From contig CANMKB010000004.1 of NCBI GenBank assembly GCA_947498415.1, forward strand, positions 248,001 through 312,000: a stretch of DNA of 64,000 nucleotides, read 5' to 3'. Positions within the stretch are counted from its first letter, which is position 1. Every line of letters starts with the position of its first letter. The translations under genes and the position numbers were made by a program. The DNA comes from an uncultured Paracoccaceae bacterium (GTDB lineage: Bacteria; Pseudomonadota; Alphaproteobacteria; Rhodobacterales; Rhodobacteraceae). This document shows positions 37,722 to 46,170 of this stretch, one piece after another. Under the pieces are notes generated by a model. That model saw nothing but the letters and a program-made list of their open reading frames with translations. It did not search any database and had not been told where the DNA came from.

Positions 37722-39797
37722 ATGAGCGCACTCGACGAAAAAATTAACGAGCATTTCGCGGGCTACGTGGTCCGCAAAGATCTTGTGAAAGCGGTCAAAG
37801 GCAACGCAATCGTTCCAACCTATGTCCTCGAATACCTGCTTGGGCAGTACTGTGCGACTGACGACGAAGCATCGATCGAGAGCGGCATCGAAACCGTCAA
37901 AGAAATCCTCAGAAAGCACTACGTTCACAGAAGCGAAGCGGGACTGATCCAATCCACGATCAAGGAAAAGGGACGCTACAAGGTCATCGACCAAATCAGC
38001 GTCTCGCTGAACGAAAAAACAGACAGCTACGAAGCCACGTTCGACAACTTGGGCATCAAAAAGGTTGCGGTTGATAGCGGCACGGTCAAAGCGCATCCAA
38101 AGCTGCTTGTGACCGGCGTATGGTGTATTGCTGATGTCCAATATGAGTTTTCCGAAGACGCGCGAACGTCTCCGTGGGTGCTCGAGACCATCAAACCCAT
38201 CCAGATCGCCAAGGTCGATTACGATGGGTACAAGGAGGCGCGCGCGCAATTTACCAAAGACGAGTGGATTGATCTCTTGATGCAGTCGATTGGCTTCAAT
38301 CCTGAAGCCTTCGGACGTCGCAGCAAGCTTTTGCAGCTGATGCGGCTGATCCCCTTCGTCGAGCGAAACTATAACATCATCGAACTTGGCCCAAAGGGAA
38401 CGGGTAAATCGCATATCTACTCTGAGTTTTCGCCACACGGGCAGCTGATCTCCGGCGGCGAAGTGACCATCCCGAAGCTGTTTGTAAACAACTCGAATGG
38501 GAGGATCGGACTGGTCGGATATTGGGATGTCGTGGCCTTTGATGAATTTGCAGGGCGCGAGAAAACTGCGAACAAGGCCCTGGTCGACATCATGAAAAAC
38601 TACATGGCAAACAAGACCTTCTCGCGCGGGGTTAACCCCATGGGGGCAGAAGCGAGCTTCGCGTTTGTCGGCAACACAGACCACAATGTGCCATTCATGC
38701 TCAAGAACAGCGACTTGTTCGAAGCCCTGCCGCCCCAGTTCCATGACTCTGCATTCATTGACCGCCTCCACGCTTATCTGCCTGGCTGGGAGATCGACGT
38801 GATCCGAGGCGAGATGTTCACCACTGGCTACGGGTTCATTGTCGACTACCTCGCCGAGATCCTTCGCCATTTGCGCCAAGAAGACTTCTCCAACCGGCCG
38901 GACCTGCATTTCAAAGTCAGCGAGAAGATTTCAACCCGTGATCGGGACGCCGTCTACAAGACCATGTCGGGCTTCCTGAAGGTGATTTTCCCTGCCGGAG
39001 ATGAAACAGCCGATGACGTTGAAGAGCTCTTGCAGCTCGCACTTGAAAGTCGAAAGCGCGTAAAGGACCAACTGTTTCGGATCGATGCGACCTATCCAGA
39101 TGTCGACTTCTTCTACACTGGCTCTGACGGGGAAAAGCGGCGCGTCCAAACCGTCGAAGAACAAGAGTTCCCCCAATTCTACTATCTGAAACCTGCCTTA
39201 GACCCAAAGCAGCAGGACCAATCCACTGATGCTGTCGATGATGACGTCATCGAAGTCGAACATGAGCCGCGCGACACATCGGAGACCTCAGCGCCCGCCA
39301 AGCCGCGCGCCGAAGGGGGTCACCACGTATTCGCCGAAAACCGAAAGGGCATCAGCTACGATAAACTGTTTGGGCCCTATCTGGACGGTGCATCGCGGAT
39401 CGTAGTGACAGACCCCTACATTCGCTATTATTACCAGATCAAGAACATGATGGAATTCGTCGAGATGGTCATCCAGCGCAAGGCGTTGGAAGATCAAGTG
39501 GCCATCCATCTTGTCACGGGGCCTGATGACGGAAACGTCCAAAAGCAACGCGAATTGCTCGAGAGCATCACAGAAGCATGCATCGGTTCGGGGGTTGATT
39601 TCACCTGGGCATTTGATGGTTCGGGGACTGCTCATTCCAGAGATATCGTCACTGACACCGGCTGGAAAATCGTTCTCGATCGCGGTTTAGATATTTTCCA
39701 AGCGCCCATGCGACGTGACGGGTTCAGCCTAGGCGACCGCCTGCAGGAGCACCGCATGCTAAAGAACTTCTATGTGACCTATGTGCGGCAAGACTAA
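37722..39797 (+). CDS. brxL: BrxL AAA+ protein with MIT_C-like C-terminus
   Basis: A 691-residue protein. The N-terminal 480 residues match BrxL: Walker A GPKGTGKS at 223-230, Walker B FDE at 273-275, then the arginine-rich ATPase end. BrxL forms ring-shaped DNA-binding assemblies. A charged linker (about 505-535) follows. The last 150 residues (about 544-691) do not look like the Lon S16 protease domain expected in many BrxL proteins. They resemble the phospholipase-D-like C-terminal domain of MIT proteins (MIT_C): RIVVTDPYIRYYYQIKN, then DFTWAFDGSGTAHSR, then WKIVLDRGLDIF, then LGDRLQEHR. I see no Lon catalytic Ser-Lys motif. AAGGA precedes the ATG. Confidence 0.85.
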   Translation: MSALDEKINEHFAGYVVRKDLVKAVKGNAIVPTYVLEYLLGQYCATDDEASIESGIETVKEILRKHYVHRSEAGLIQSTIKEKGRYKVIDQISVSLNEKTDSYEATFDNLGIKKVAVDSGTVKAHPKLLVTGVWCIADVQYEFSEDARTSPWVLETIKPIQIAKVDYDGYKEARAQFTKDEWIDLLMQSIGFNPEAFGRRSKLLQLMRLIPFVERNYNIIELGPKGTGKSHIYSEFSPHGQLISGGEVTIPKLFVNNSNGRIGLVGYWDVVAFDEFAGREKTANKALVDIMKNYMANKTFSRGVNPMGAEASFAFVGNTDHNVPFMLKNSDLFEALPPQFHDSAFIDRLHAYLPGWEIDVIRGEMFTTGYGFIVDYLAEILRHLRQEDFSNRPDLHFKVSEKISTRDRDAVYKTMSGFLKVIFPAGDETADDVEELLQLALESRKRVKDQLFRIDATYPDVDFFYTGSDGEKRRVQTVEEQEFPQFYYLKPALDPKQQDQSTDAVDDDVIEVEHEPRDTSETSAPAKPRAEGGHHVFAENRKGISYDKLFGPYLDGASRIVVTDPYIRYYYQIKNMMEFVEMVIQRKALEDQVAIHLVTGPDDGNVQKQRELLESITEACIGSGVDFTWAFDGSGTAHSRDIVTDTGWKIVLDRGLDIFQAPMRRDGFSLGDRLQEHRMLKNFYVTYVRQD

Positions 39798-39908
39798 CGG
39801 TGAGATCAGGTTACGATTTCAAAAGACAATTTTCGATTTCCCGGGTTGAGAGCAGCCAAGATTGGTTCTCGTACAAGCCGAGATCGGTAGGCATATTGAG
39901 GTGACGAA

Positions 39909-42626
39909 ATGAACAAAACAAACAAAGAAGCAGTAATCGAGGATATTGCCCGTCATTCTCTTGATTGCATTGAAAAGGTCGCGGCCGATGCCGAAAATGC
40001 CCGCGCGGCCCATAAAAGGGGCGACGCGCGAGTCTTCACGACCATTAACACTCTGAACAGCCCTCAGGCTGTAAATAGCATCGGTTCGATATCAGACAGT
40101 GAAGCTGAGGCTATTGCCGCGCTCATCCAGCAACCTGTCATCGCGCGGGTTCACTTCTTGGACGAAAACGATGAAGAGGCGACAATCTTCATCACTCGCA
40201 CCACGCCCCGGTCCGTTCCGGGCTACAAAATCGCAAGCTACCGGAGCGATCTCGGGAAGATTGCATCATTGGCCGCCGGTGATGAGGGATCATTCAAATT
40301 CGGGGCGAGAGAGCGGGACCTCCTGATAGATAGTCGCGCACTTCTTAAACCAGAGCGTACGTCAAGCGGGTGGGACTCTCGTGAAACCGAAATTGATATC
40401 AGAGATTTGGGTCGTTTCACGGTTGGTTCGCTACGCGAAATCCTCACACCTGAAGGCGAAATCGAGGAAGGGGACCTCGAAGCGCTCTGGAACGATGATA
40501 CCGATGAAAATGTTGTAGAAGGCGTTAGGCGGGCAATTATCACGCATATGGGCCTGCGCGATCAGCCTATTTTGGACCGGCATCAGGACGAGATTTTTAG
40601 GATGCCGATCAACACCAAGTGCTTCCTCTCAGGCCCTCCGGGTACTGGCAAGACTACCACGCTGATTAGGCGTTTGGGGCAGAAAACCGACCGACAGGCT
40701 CTCCAAGAGTCGCCTCAGGAGCTGCGGTTAATCGAGCAAGTTGAAGCAGAAACCAACACCCCTCACGAGACAAGCTGGGTCGTTTTTTCCCCGACCGAAT
40801 TGCTTCGTCAGTATGTGAAGGAGGCGTTTGCACGCGAAGGCTTGGCTGCGAGCGATACCCACATTAGAACTTGGGAAGAGTTCCGGCGTGAAATTGCTCG
40901 CGATGAACTCAAGCTATTGAGAACAAGTAGCGGGAGCGGCCCTTTCGTAGAACGGCGCGCCCAAGACTATCTTAAGGATGAAATTGCCGACGAAGCCGCG
41001 TGGTATGATGACTTTAGGTCATATTTGGATACTTCGGTTTCAGAAGAGCTAAGGGCCGATGCCAAGTGGTTGGCTGCAAGACCGGCTGACGATCTGACAA
41101 CTATTGGCCAAAAACTTTCCGAAGATTTGGACACCCCACGGAAGGACATTTACGCCCACGCGCTACGGAATGTCACCGAGCTGGTACCTGACATTCGAGA
41201 AGCGATATCTGAACGAAGTGAAGCCATCTCTCGCCTTCTCGCCAAAGCCCGCAACGCGCTTGTCTACGAAGACCGCAACTTTCCAAACATTCTCCGAGAA
41301 GAGATATCTCGTCAGCTGTCAAACGCACAACAACCGGTAGAGGATATAGATGACTTTGAAGATGCACTCGATGATGAAGATCAAGCTACAGAGGAACCTC
41401 AACCCGGCCGTCCAGTAAGCCGCCAGCAAGCCCTTGTGCGCTTCGAACGTGCGCTCAAGGCGATGGCGAGGGCTCGACTGGCCAAACGAACTGTATCGGA
41501 AAAGTCTCAGGACGGAATGCTTCTAGCTTGGCTTGGCGAGAAGCGCATTCCATCAGATGAGGACTTGGCTGAGTTGGGGAAACTGCTGTTGGAGCAGACC
41601 CGTCTGCGAAAGTTTGAGCGACTTGAACGCCTTTTCCTTCGGGGCATCGCACCAAAGTATAAGCGGTTTCGTGCGGAGCGAGTAAAAACTTCACGCTGGT
41701 ATGAGGCAGCCCCCACCAAACCTTCTGATATTTTTTGGAAAGAACTTGACCTCGTTGTTCTCGCCGCACTGCAAATCGCCAATGAGCTGATAGGACACTA
41801 TCGAAGGCATGCAGAAAGCAGCCTGCCGGAGGGAGGCTTCCTTGGTAGCGTGCGCGCCATGCAGAGAGCGCAGGTTCTGATTGACGAAGCTACCGATTTC
41901 TCCCGTGTTCAACTTGCAGCTATGCACGAGATTACACACCCAACTTCCAGCTCGTTCTTTCTCTGCGGAGATATCAATCAACGCCTGACATCGTGGGGCC
42001 TAAAGACAAATGAAGCCCTAGACTGGATTACCAAAGGTATCGAACGAAAGTCGATCACCGTGTCGTATAGGCAAAGCCAACGTCTCGTGGACCTTGCGAA
42101 GGATGTTGCATCACTGGGTGGGTCACAAGCCGAAGACATAATATTGCCGGATCGTCTCGACGCAGAAGGCTTGTCGCCGGTATGGCAGGATGCTCTGAAC
42201 GATCATGAAAAGGTCTCCGACTGGCTCACAAACCGTATTCACGAGATTGACCGAATGCTACAGCGGTCCACAACGATCGCGGTTCTTGTGAATGAAGAAG
42301 CTGACGTAGAGCCCCTAGCTTTGGCGCTGAACGACCGCTTGGAAGAAATCAGTCTCTCGGCAGTTGCGTGCAAAGACGGCAAGGTGGTTGGGAACGATAG
42401 AGATGTCAGAGTGTTTGATATCCGCCATATCAAAGGCCTGGAATTCGAAGCGGTCTTTTTTATCGGGCTAGATGAGACAATTGCGAAGCAATCCGATTTG
42501 TTCGCCAAATTTCTTTATGTGGGGGCAACGCGGGCAGCGAACTACCTTGGCGTCACCTTTACACAATCAATCCCTGGGCAAGTGGCGATGCTAGCGCCCC
42601 ATTTTCAAAAGGACTGGCCAATGTAG
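39909..42626 (+). CDS. UvrD/HelD-like SF1 helicase next to BREX
   Basis: A 905-residue protein with its own ribosome site (GAGGTG) 111 bases after brxL. Helicase motifs: I GPPGTGKT at 242-249, II VLIDEATDFS, III CGDINQRL, IV VSYRQSQRL, V HIKGLEFEAVFF, VI YVGATRAANYLG. Residues about 70-135 resemble the C-terminal domain of GreA/GreB factors (SDLGKIASLAAGDEGSFKFG), a combination expected of enzymes that act on RNA polymerase, like HelD. Middle residues about 300-700 are helical and charged. It could be a BREX accessory helicase or an independent defence gene. Confidence 0.7.
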   Translation: MNKTNKEAVIEDIARHSLDCIEKVAADAENARAAHKRGDARVFTTINTLNSPQAVNSIGSISDSEAEAIAALIQQPVIARVHFLDENDEEATIFITRTTPRSVPGYKIASYRSDLGKIASLAAGDEGSFKFGARERDLLIDSRALLKPERTSSGWDSRETEIDIRDLGRFTVGSLREILTPEGEIEEGDLEALWNDDTDENVVEGVRRAIITHMGLRDQPILDRHQDEIFRMPINTKCFLSGPPGTGKTTTLIRRLGQKTDRQALQESPQELRLIEQVEAETNTPHETSWVVFSPTELLRQYVKEAFAREGLAASDTHIRTWEEFRREIARDELKLLRTSSGSGPFVERRAQDYLKDEIADEAAWYDDFRSYLDTSVSEELRADAKWLAARPADDLTTIGQKLSEDLDTPRKDIYAHALRNVTELVPDIREAISERSEAISRLLAKARNALVYEDRNFPNILREEISRQLSNAQQPVEDIDDFEDALDDEDQATEEPQPGRPVSRQQALVRFERALKAMARARLAKRTVSEKSQDGMLLAWLGEKRIPSDEDLAELGKLLLEQTRLRKFERLERLFLRGIAPKYKRFRAERVKTSRWYEAAPTKPSDIFWKELDLVVLAALQIANELIGHYRRHAESSLPEGGFLGSVRAMQRAQVLIDEATDFSRVQLAAMHEITHPTSSSFFLCGDINQRLTSWGLKTNEALDWITKGIERKSITVSYRQSQRLVDLAKDVASLGGSQAEDIILPDRLDAEGLSPVWQDALNDHEKVSDWLTNRIHEIDRMLQRSTTIAVLVNEEADVEPLALALNDRLEEISLSAVACKDGKVVGNDRDVRVFDIRHIKGLEFEAVFFIGLDETIAKQSDLFAKFLYVGATRAANYLGVTFTQSIPGQVAMLAPHFQKDWPM

Positions 42627-42738
42627 CCGGGAAAAGGCTGTCACTGGATCAATGATCTACTATGCTCATTTGGGACACGCGAAGGAAAAATTGCGATCAT
42701 GGGAGCATTTTTAAGCTATATCAACACAGTGCGGCCTC

Positions 42739-42801
42739 TATTTGGTGGACGTCGTCACCGACGCGGGCGGGAAAACTTTTCTCGATCGCGGAATCGAATG
42801 A
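42739..42801 (+). pseudogene. remnant of a MIT_C-domain (brxL 3' end-like) gene
   Basis: The frame 42739-42801 encodes YLVDVVTDAGGKTFLDRGIE and a stop. It matches the brxL segment near 39640-39695 (DIVTDTGWKIVLDRGLDIF) in protein and clearly in DNA. There is no start codon or domain around it. I read it as a fragment of a second MIT_C-type gene left after deletion or recombination. Confidence 0.5.
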
Positions 42802-42823
42802 TCGTCAAATTTGCATGACAAAT

Positions 42824-42847
42824 GCCAGAGCGGGAAACCCGCCCTGG
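42824..42847 (-). terminator. hairpin terminator candidate
   Basis: GCCAGAGCGGG (42824-42834), AAA, CCCGCCCTGGC (42838-42848 with one mismatch) forms a strong stem-loop just past the stop of the - strand gene at 42856. The following T-run is short. Confidence 0.5.
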
Positions 42848-42855
42848 CGCTAAGG

Positions 42856-43053
42856 TCACTCGGTGACCGGATCTTCATCGCGGCGCGGGAAGGCGACCAT
42901 TTCGACATCGGGGAACATGCTGTGTTTGACATTGATCGACGTGATGTTGCCGCTGTCGTCGGTGTTCACGAAGAGGACGCCGCAGCGGTCCCAGAAGTTC
43001 TTGTCGTCTTTTTCGCCGGATTTGACGTTCAGTTTCAGAGTTTGCGTAGCCAT
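42856..43053 (-). CDS. small conserved plasmid-type protein
   Basis: A 65-residue beta-rich protein: MATQTLKLNVKSGEK, then GVLFVNTDDSGNITSINVKHSMFPDVEMVAFP, with an acidic end. The pattern is of short proteins often found on plasmids and ICEs; I do not recognise a named family. A short ribosome site (GAGG) precedes the ATG, and a terminator-like hairpin follows. Confidence 0.65.
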   Translation of the reverse strand: MATQTLKLNVKSGEKDDKNFWDRCGVLFVNTDDSGNITSINVKHSMFPDVEMVAFPRRDEDPVTE

Positions 43054-43334
43054 CTTTTGATCCTCACTTTAAGTGTTTCGATGAACATGGCCAAAGCGGG
43101 CACCAAGGGACTGTCAGCGCGAAAATTGGCTCGCGAGGAATGCGCTGGCGCAGGGGAAGTTTCTTGTTGAAGCGGGGCTTGCACCGCGTCTGTCACGGCT
43201 GCCCACTTATGTTCAGCAATCAGAAGCACGGCGTTGAGGATCTGAGTTTGGTCATCAATCTCTAGGCTGGCCCGTCAAAGCTGGCCTGGAACGCCGCAAC
43301 CACTGTACTGGGCCTGCAGATTGCTCGCAGTCAA

Positions 43335-43379
43335 TATGATCTAACGATCATAAAGCGGAAATATGATCTGCGGATCATA
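43335..43379. promoter_or_regulatory. pair of identical palindromic operators
   Basis: Two sites of the form TATGATC-N4-GATCATA, at 43335-43352 and 43362-43379, with centres 27 bases apart. The right copy includes the hipA stop codon. The 320-base gap 43054-43374 has no other gene that I can support. Arrangement in two matched sites is typical of operators for a dimeric regulator, whose gene is not evident here. Confidence 0.55.
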
Positions 43380-44667
43380 CGGCATGGAAGGCAGCCGCCC
43401 GACGTCGTATTCCAGCAACAATGGCTTCCGCCAATGGCTGTGGAAACCCATCCGGCAGGTCGGCTAGTGCCTTGTCCATGGCGGGTTCAAGCTCCGTCGC
43501 GATGTTCGACAAGGCCTCTTCCGCCAGCGCCACACCAAAACCTGCCGCCTTCGCAGCCTGTAGGAAATGGCGCGGCACCACCTCGTTGATCCGGTAGTGT
43601 CCATCGACGGCCATCGCGAGTCGCATCCGGTTCTGGCGGATTTGACCGTCATCCACGGCTTTTTGTGCGCTCAGGACGTCATAAAGCGGGGTCATAAGGA
43701 AACCACCAGGGCGCAAAGCGATGCTGAAATTCTTGGCGTGCCCGTCCGTCGCTCCCAGGAGCCAAAACAGCACCTGCGCGCGGAAGAAGGCGCGCTGATC
43801 CAGCTCGGGGTCATCACTGCCCTTCAGCAACCCGACCCCTTCGGTGATCCCTGGCCCGCCATCCATTTGGTATTTTTGACTGGGTGGGACCGAGAGCGCC
43901 TGACAAAAGTCTTCCTGCGGGAGGCGGATCAATCGGCCATCCTTGGTCCAGCGCCGATCGAACCGCGTCACGACAAGGCTTCGCACGTCTTCGAAGTCGG
44001 CAATCTCGACCTCCGCCACATCCATGCCCATGGCGCGGCAAAAGCTCATGCAGAAATACTCGTTTTCAACGCTGTCGGATAGATCAATCCCTGCGGGCAA
44101 AACACCCAGCTGAGTCTTGAGGATATGGGTCGTTGGGGTGAGCCCCGATGGACGGATCCACGCGCCCTCATGGCGCAGAAGCGCCGTTTTCTCCTGCGCC
44201 CCTGCGATGGAAATGCGGAAGTCGTCTTCCTCGTCCAAGCCTAGCGGAGCGCTCGCGAGGTTGCGCAGCATATCCGCTATCTGCGCTTCAGATACGGGTT
44301 CTCCTTCGAATGCGCCAACCTCGGGGATCTCACCTGAGACGAATTGCAAGGCCCCCACGCAATCGCGCCCGATTTTCTCCAGCATGTGCCATGCGTCCGT
44401 GCCGCCCGCACGCACACGTGCCGCAACTCGTTCTCGTATCGCCTGATTGTCCGGCAGCAGGTTTTCCAAGTAGGCGATAACAGGACCACCTTGGTGCGCC
44501 TCTTCACGCAAAGGCAGCGAAAGCGAGATGGGCATGGCGTGTTGCCACGACAGCCAGTCCGGATCATAGGTGAAGTTGATTGCGCCCGAGCCTGCGAGAC
44601 GCAAAGCCCCCACCAGCCTTCCATTTAGAAGCACCTGCATAGTGCCGCTACGCCCGCGTTTCGCCAT
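43375..44667 (-). CDS. hipA: HipA-family serine/threonine kinase toxin
   Basis: A 430-residue kinase. N-terminal subdomain 1-100 has LPDNQAIRERVA. The middle has SIAGAQEKTALL (residues about 151-163) like the P-loop, and the catalytic core near 310 is GATDGHAKNFSI, with the catalytic Asp of DGHAKN, then PLYDVLSA. HipA toxins phosphorylate tRNA synthetases or other targets and cause growth arrest. It overlaps hipB by one base (shared ATG/stop), in the usual antitoxin-toxin order. Confidence 0.93.
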   Translation of the reverse strand: MAKRGRSGTMQVLLNGRLVGALRLAGSGAINFTYDPDWLSWQHAMPISLSLPLREEAHQGGPVIAYLENLLPDNQAIRERVAARVRAGGTDAWHMLEKIGRDCVGALQFVSGEIPEVGAFEGEPVSEAQIADMLRNLASAPLGLDEEDDFRISIAGAQEKTALLRHEGAWIRPSGLTPTTHILKTQLGVLPAGIDLSDSVENEYFCMSFCRAMGMDVAEVEIADFEDVRSLVVTRFDRRWTKDGRLIRLPQEDFCQALSVPPSQKYQMDGGPGITEGVGLLKGSDDPELDQRAFFRAQVLFWLLGATDGHAKNFSIALRPGGFLMTPLYDVLSAQKAVDDGQIRQNRMRLAMAVDGHYRINEVVPRHFLQAAKAAGFGVALAEEALSNIATELEPAMDKALADLPDGFPQPLAEAIVAGIRRRAAAFHAV

Positions 44668-44912
44668 CAGAAGATATCCTCGATCTCAAGCGAGCCGCCG
44701 CGCTCCACCAATCGGAACTCAAGCCCAAGAGCCGCCATGACAGCGAGCACAGTGGCGAGCTTGGTTCCCGCGTCGCCATTCTCGAGCGACGAAATCGTCG
44801 CGACGCGCAAATTCGTGCGCGCGCTGATATCGCTTTGGGTCCAGCCGCGCGCTTTGCGCGTCCGGCGGAGTGCCTCGCCGATCTGTTCGGCCGTTCGTGC
44901 TGTGAGGTCCAT
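44667..44912 (-). CDS. hipB: HipB-family antitoxin, XRE helix-turn-helix
   Basis: An 81-residue Cro/C1-type DNA-binding protein (TRKARGWTQSDISARTNLRVATISSLENGD), acting as antitoxin and repressor. It lies first in the operon with hipA. Three related palindromes upstream are its likely operators. Confidence 0.9.
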   Translation of the reverse strand: MDLTARTAEQIGEALRRTRKARGWTQSDISARTNLRVATISSLENGDAGTKLATVLAVMAALGLEFRLVERGGSLEIEDIF

Positions 44913-44924
44913 GATGCGGCTCCT

Positions 44925-44995
44925 TTTACGGCGCAGCGTAAATCAAAACAAATTACGCTGCAACGTAAAAATTTAAATTTTGCGCCACAGCGTAA
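44925..44995 (-). promoter_or_regulatory. hipBA operator cluster
   Basis: Consensus TTACG-N6-CGTAA occurs twice: 44925-44942 (with an extra T/A pair) and 44953-44968. A third, one-mismatch copy is at 44980-44995 (TTGCG-N6-CGTAA). All lie 13-83 bases upstream of hipB, fitting cooperative autoregulation by HipB. Confidence 0.65.
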
Positions 44996-45009
44996 CATGC
45001 GAGCTGCAC

Positions 45010-45873
45010 TCACACCTGCAGCCCCGCAGCGCGGACCTGTTCGGGCGTCACCAGTCTTGACGCGATCAAATCCTCGATCTGCCGGTTGGTGATGTGGCGG
45101 CACAGAGGATGACGCTCGTGAATCCACTCGGCAAGGCTCACACGGCCTTTGGCTTCGGCCTCTCGAGCCTTCTCGCGGTCGGCCTGGATCTGGGCCAGTC
45201 CCTTCTCCCACCGGCGCATCTTGAACCAGTTGTCCGAGAAACAGACCTTGCTGCGTGTGAAGCCTTCGCTTTCCTTGGCATAGGCTTTGACCGCCTGCAG
45301 CAGGTCATCGGGCTCCACACCGGCTTTCACAGCCGCTGCAATCAGGCGCAGACTGGTCCGCCGGTCTCGGATCCTGTCCTCGGGATAGGCCGCTAAGATC
45401 TTCTCAGCTTCAAGATCTTCAACCTCCTCCGCCGCCTCGCGCGTGCGCGTAGGTGGTTTATGGATGGTTTTAGGATGGTTTGGGGTCCACCGTGAACCCC
45501 GTACCCCGTTCACCGTGGACCCCGTACCGGGTTCAGGCTGGACGGGGTTCACAGTGACCCCCGTCTCAATATCGGGCTCGGCCGTGGGTTCGAGCGCGGC
45601 CACGCGCTCCAGAACGATGCGGTAAATGACGGTGTAGCCGTTCTTGCATTGCCGTCGCCCTGTCTCGATCAGAATGCCTTCTCGCAAGAAGTCGATGATG
45701 GTGCGCTTCACCGTGCTTTCGCTAAGCTCTGTGTGGCGCTGGATCGTCCCCTTAGAACACCAGATGCCCGAGCCATCATCGCTCGCCTTGTCGGCCAGGA
45801 ACATGATGATCTGCTTGCGCGCGGCGCTGCCAAAGCGGCGTTCGGCGCATTCGTTTGCGATGCGCCAGCTCAT
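45010..45873 (-). CDS. winged-helix replication-type protein
   Basis: A 287-residue protein. Residues 1-100 form a winged helix-turn-helix (IMFLADKASDDGSGIWCSKGTIQRHTELSESTVKRTIIDFLREGILIE). Then comes a Pro/Thr linker and a helical C-terminal domain. This layout is common in replication-related proteins of plasmids and ICEs; whether it initiates replication is not shown. It is the last gene before the attachment site. Confidence 0.65.
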   Translation of the reverse strand: MSWRIANECAERRFGSAARKQIIMFLADKASDDGSGIWCSKGTIQRHTELSESTVKRTIIDFLREGILIETGRRQCKNGYTVIYRIVLERVAALEPTAEPDIETGVTVNPVQPEPGTGSTVNGVRGSRWTPNHPKTIHKPPTRTREAAEEVEDLEAEKILAAYPEDRIRDRRTSLRLIAAAVKAGVEPDDLLQAVKAYAKESEGFTRSKVCFSDNWFKMRRWEKGLAQIQADREKAREAEAKGRVSLAEWIHERHPLCRHITNRQIEDLIASRLVTPEQVRAAGLQV

Positions 45874-45955
45874 TGGACCACCTCACCGGTCAGAGACCAC
45901 GAAAAAGCCGACTGAGCGTTTGCGGTGCGGCGCTGGCCTGTGCTAATGTGCTTCG

Positions 45956-46018
45956 AAAGCTGACAGGCTTTTTCTATTTGGCCCCGGTTCACAGTTGCCG
46001 CTGTGACGGGGCCTTTTT
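45956..46018 (+). ncRNA. candidate small RNA ending at a strong terminator
   Basis: TTGCGG (45920-45925) and TAATGT (45944-45949) with an 18-base spacer precede a segment that ends in a strong terminator at 45980-46018. The transcript would be about 60 nucleotides and diverge from the replication-type gene. No target is known. The promoter is only an approximate match. Confidence 0.3.
45980..46018 (+). terminator. rho-independent terminator
   Basis: GGCCCCG plus TCACAG (45980-45994, two-base bulge) pair with CTGTGA plus CGGGGCC (46001-46013), followed by TTTTT. It is on the + strand, 105 bases inside the ICE end, so it may insulate the element from the chromosome. Confidence 0.7.
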
Positions 46019-46123
46019 CGTTTTGAACCGGCGAATTTGGCTTTGAAACTTTCGCTTTTTGTTCACTTTTTGTCAGGGGGTGTTTTGCACCCTTAAGCCG
46101 TTGTTTTCGCTTGCGCTCTTTCT

Positions 46124-46170
46124 GGATTGCAAATCCGTGTACACCGGTTCGATTCCGGTACTCGCCTCCA
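46124..46170 (+). other. 3' half of tRNA-Cys: right attachment site (attR) of the ICE
   Basis: The sequence continues from the 3' anticodon stem with loop TTGCAAA (anticodon GCA), through the T arm (ACCGG/CCGGT with loop TTCGATT), to acceptor strand ACTCGCC, U discriminator and CCA at 46168-46170. A tRNA-Cys 5' half (D arm and GGCGAGT acceptor strand) is not next to it. Such a 47-base 3' fragment is what tRNA-targeting integrases duplicate. It is therefore read as attR, not as a working tRNA gene. Confidence 0.8.

Noticed and set aside
37494..38909. A 471-codon frame on the - strand crossing pglZ and brxL
   Set aside because: It spans two genes with recognised domains on the other strand.
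46124..46170. A working tRNA-Cys gene
   Set aside because: The 5' half (acceptor strand and D arm) is absent.
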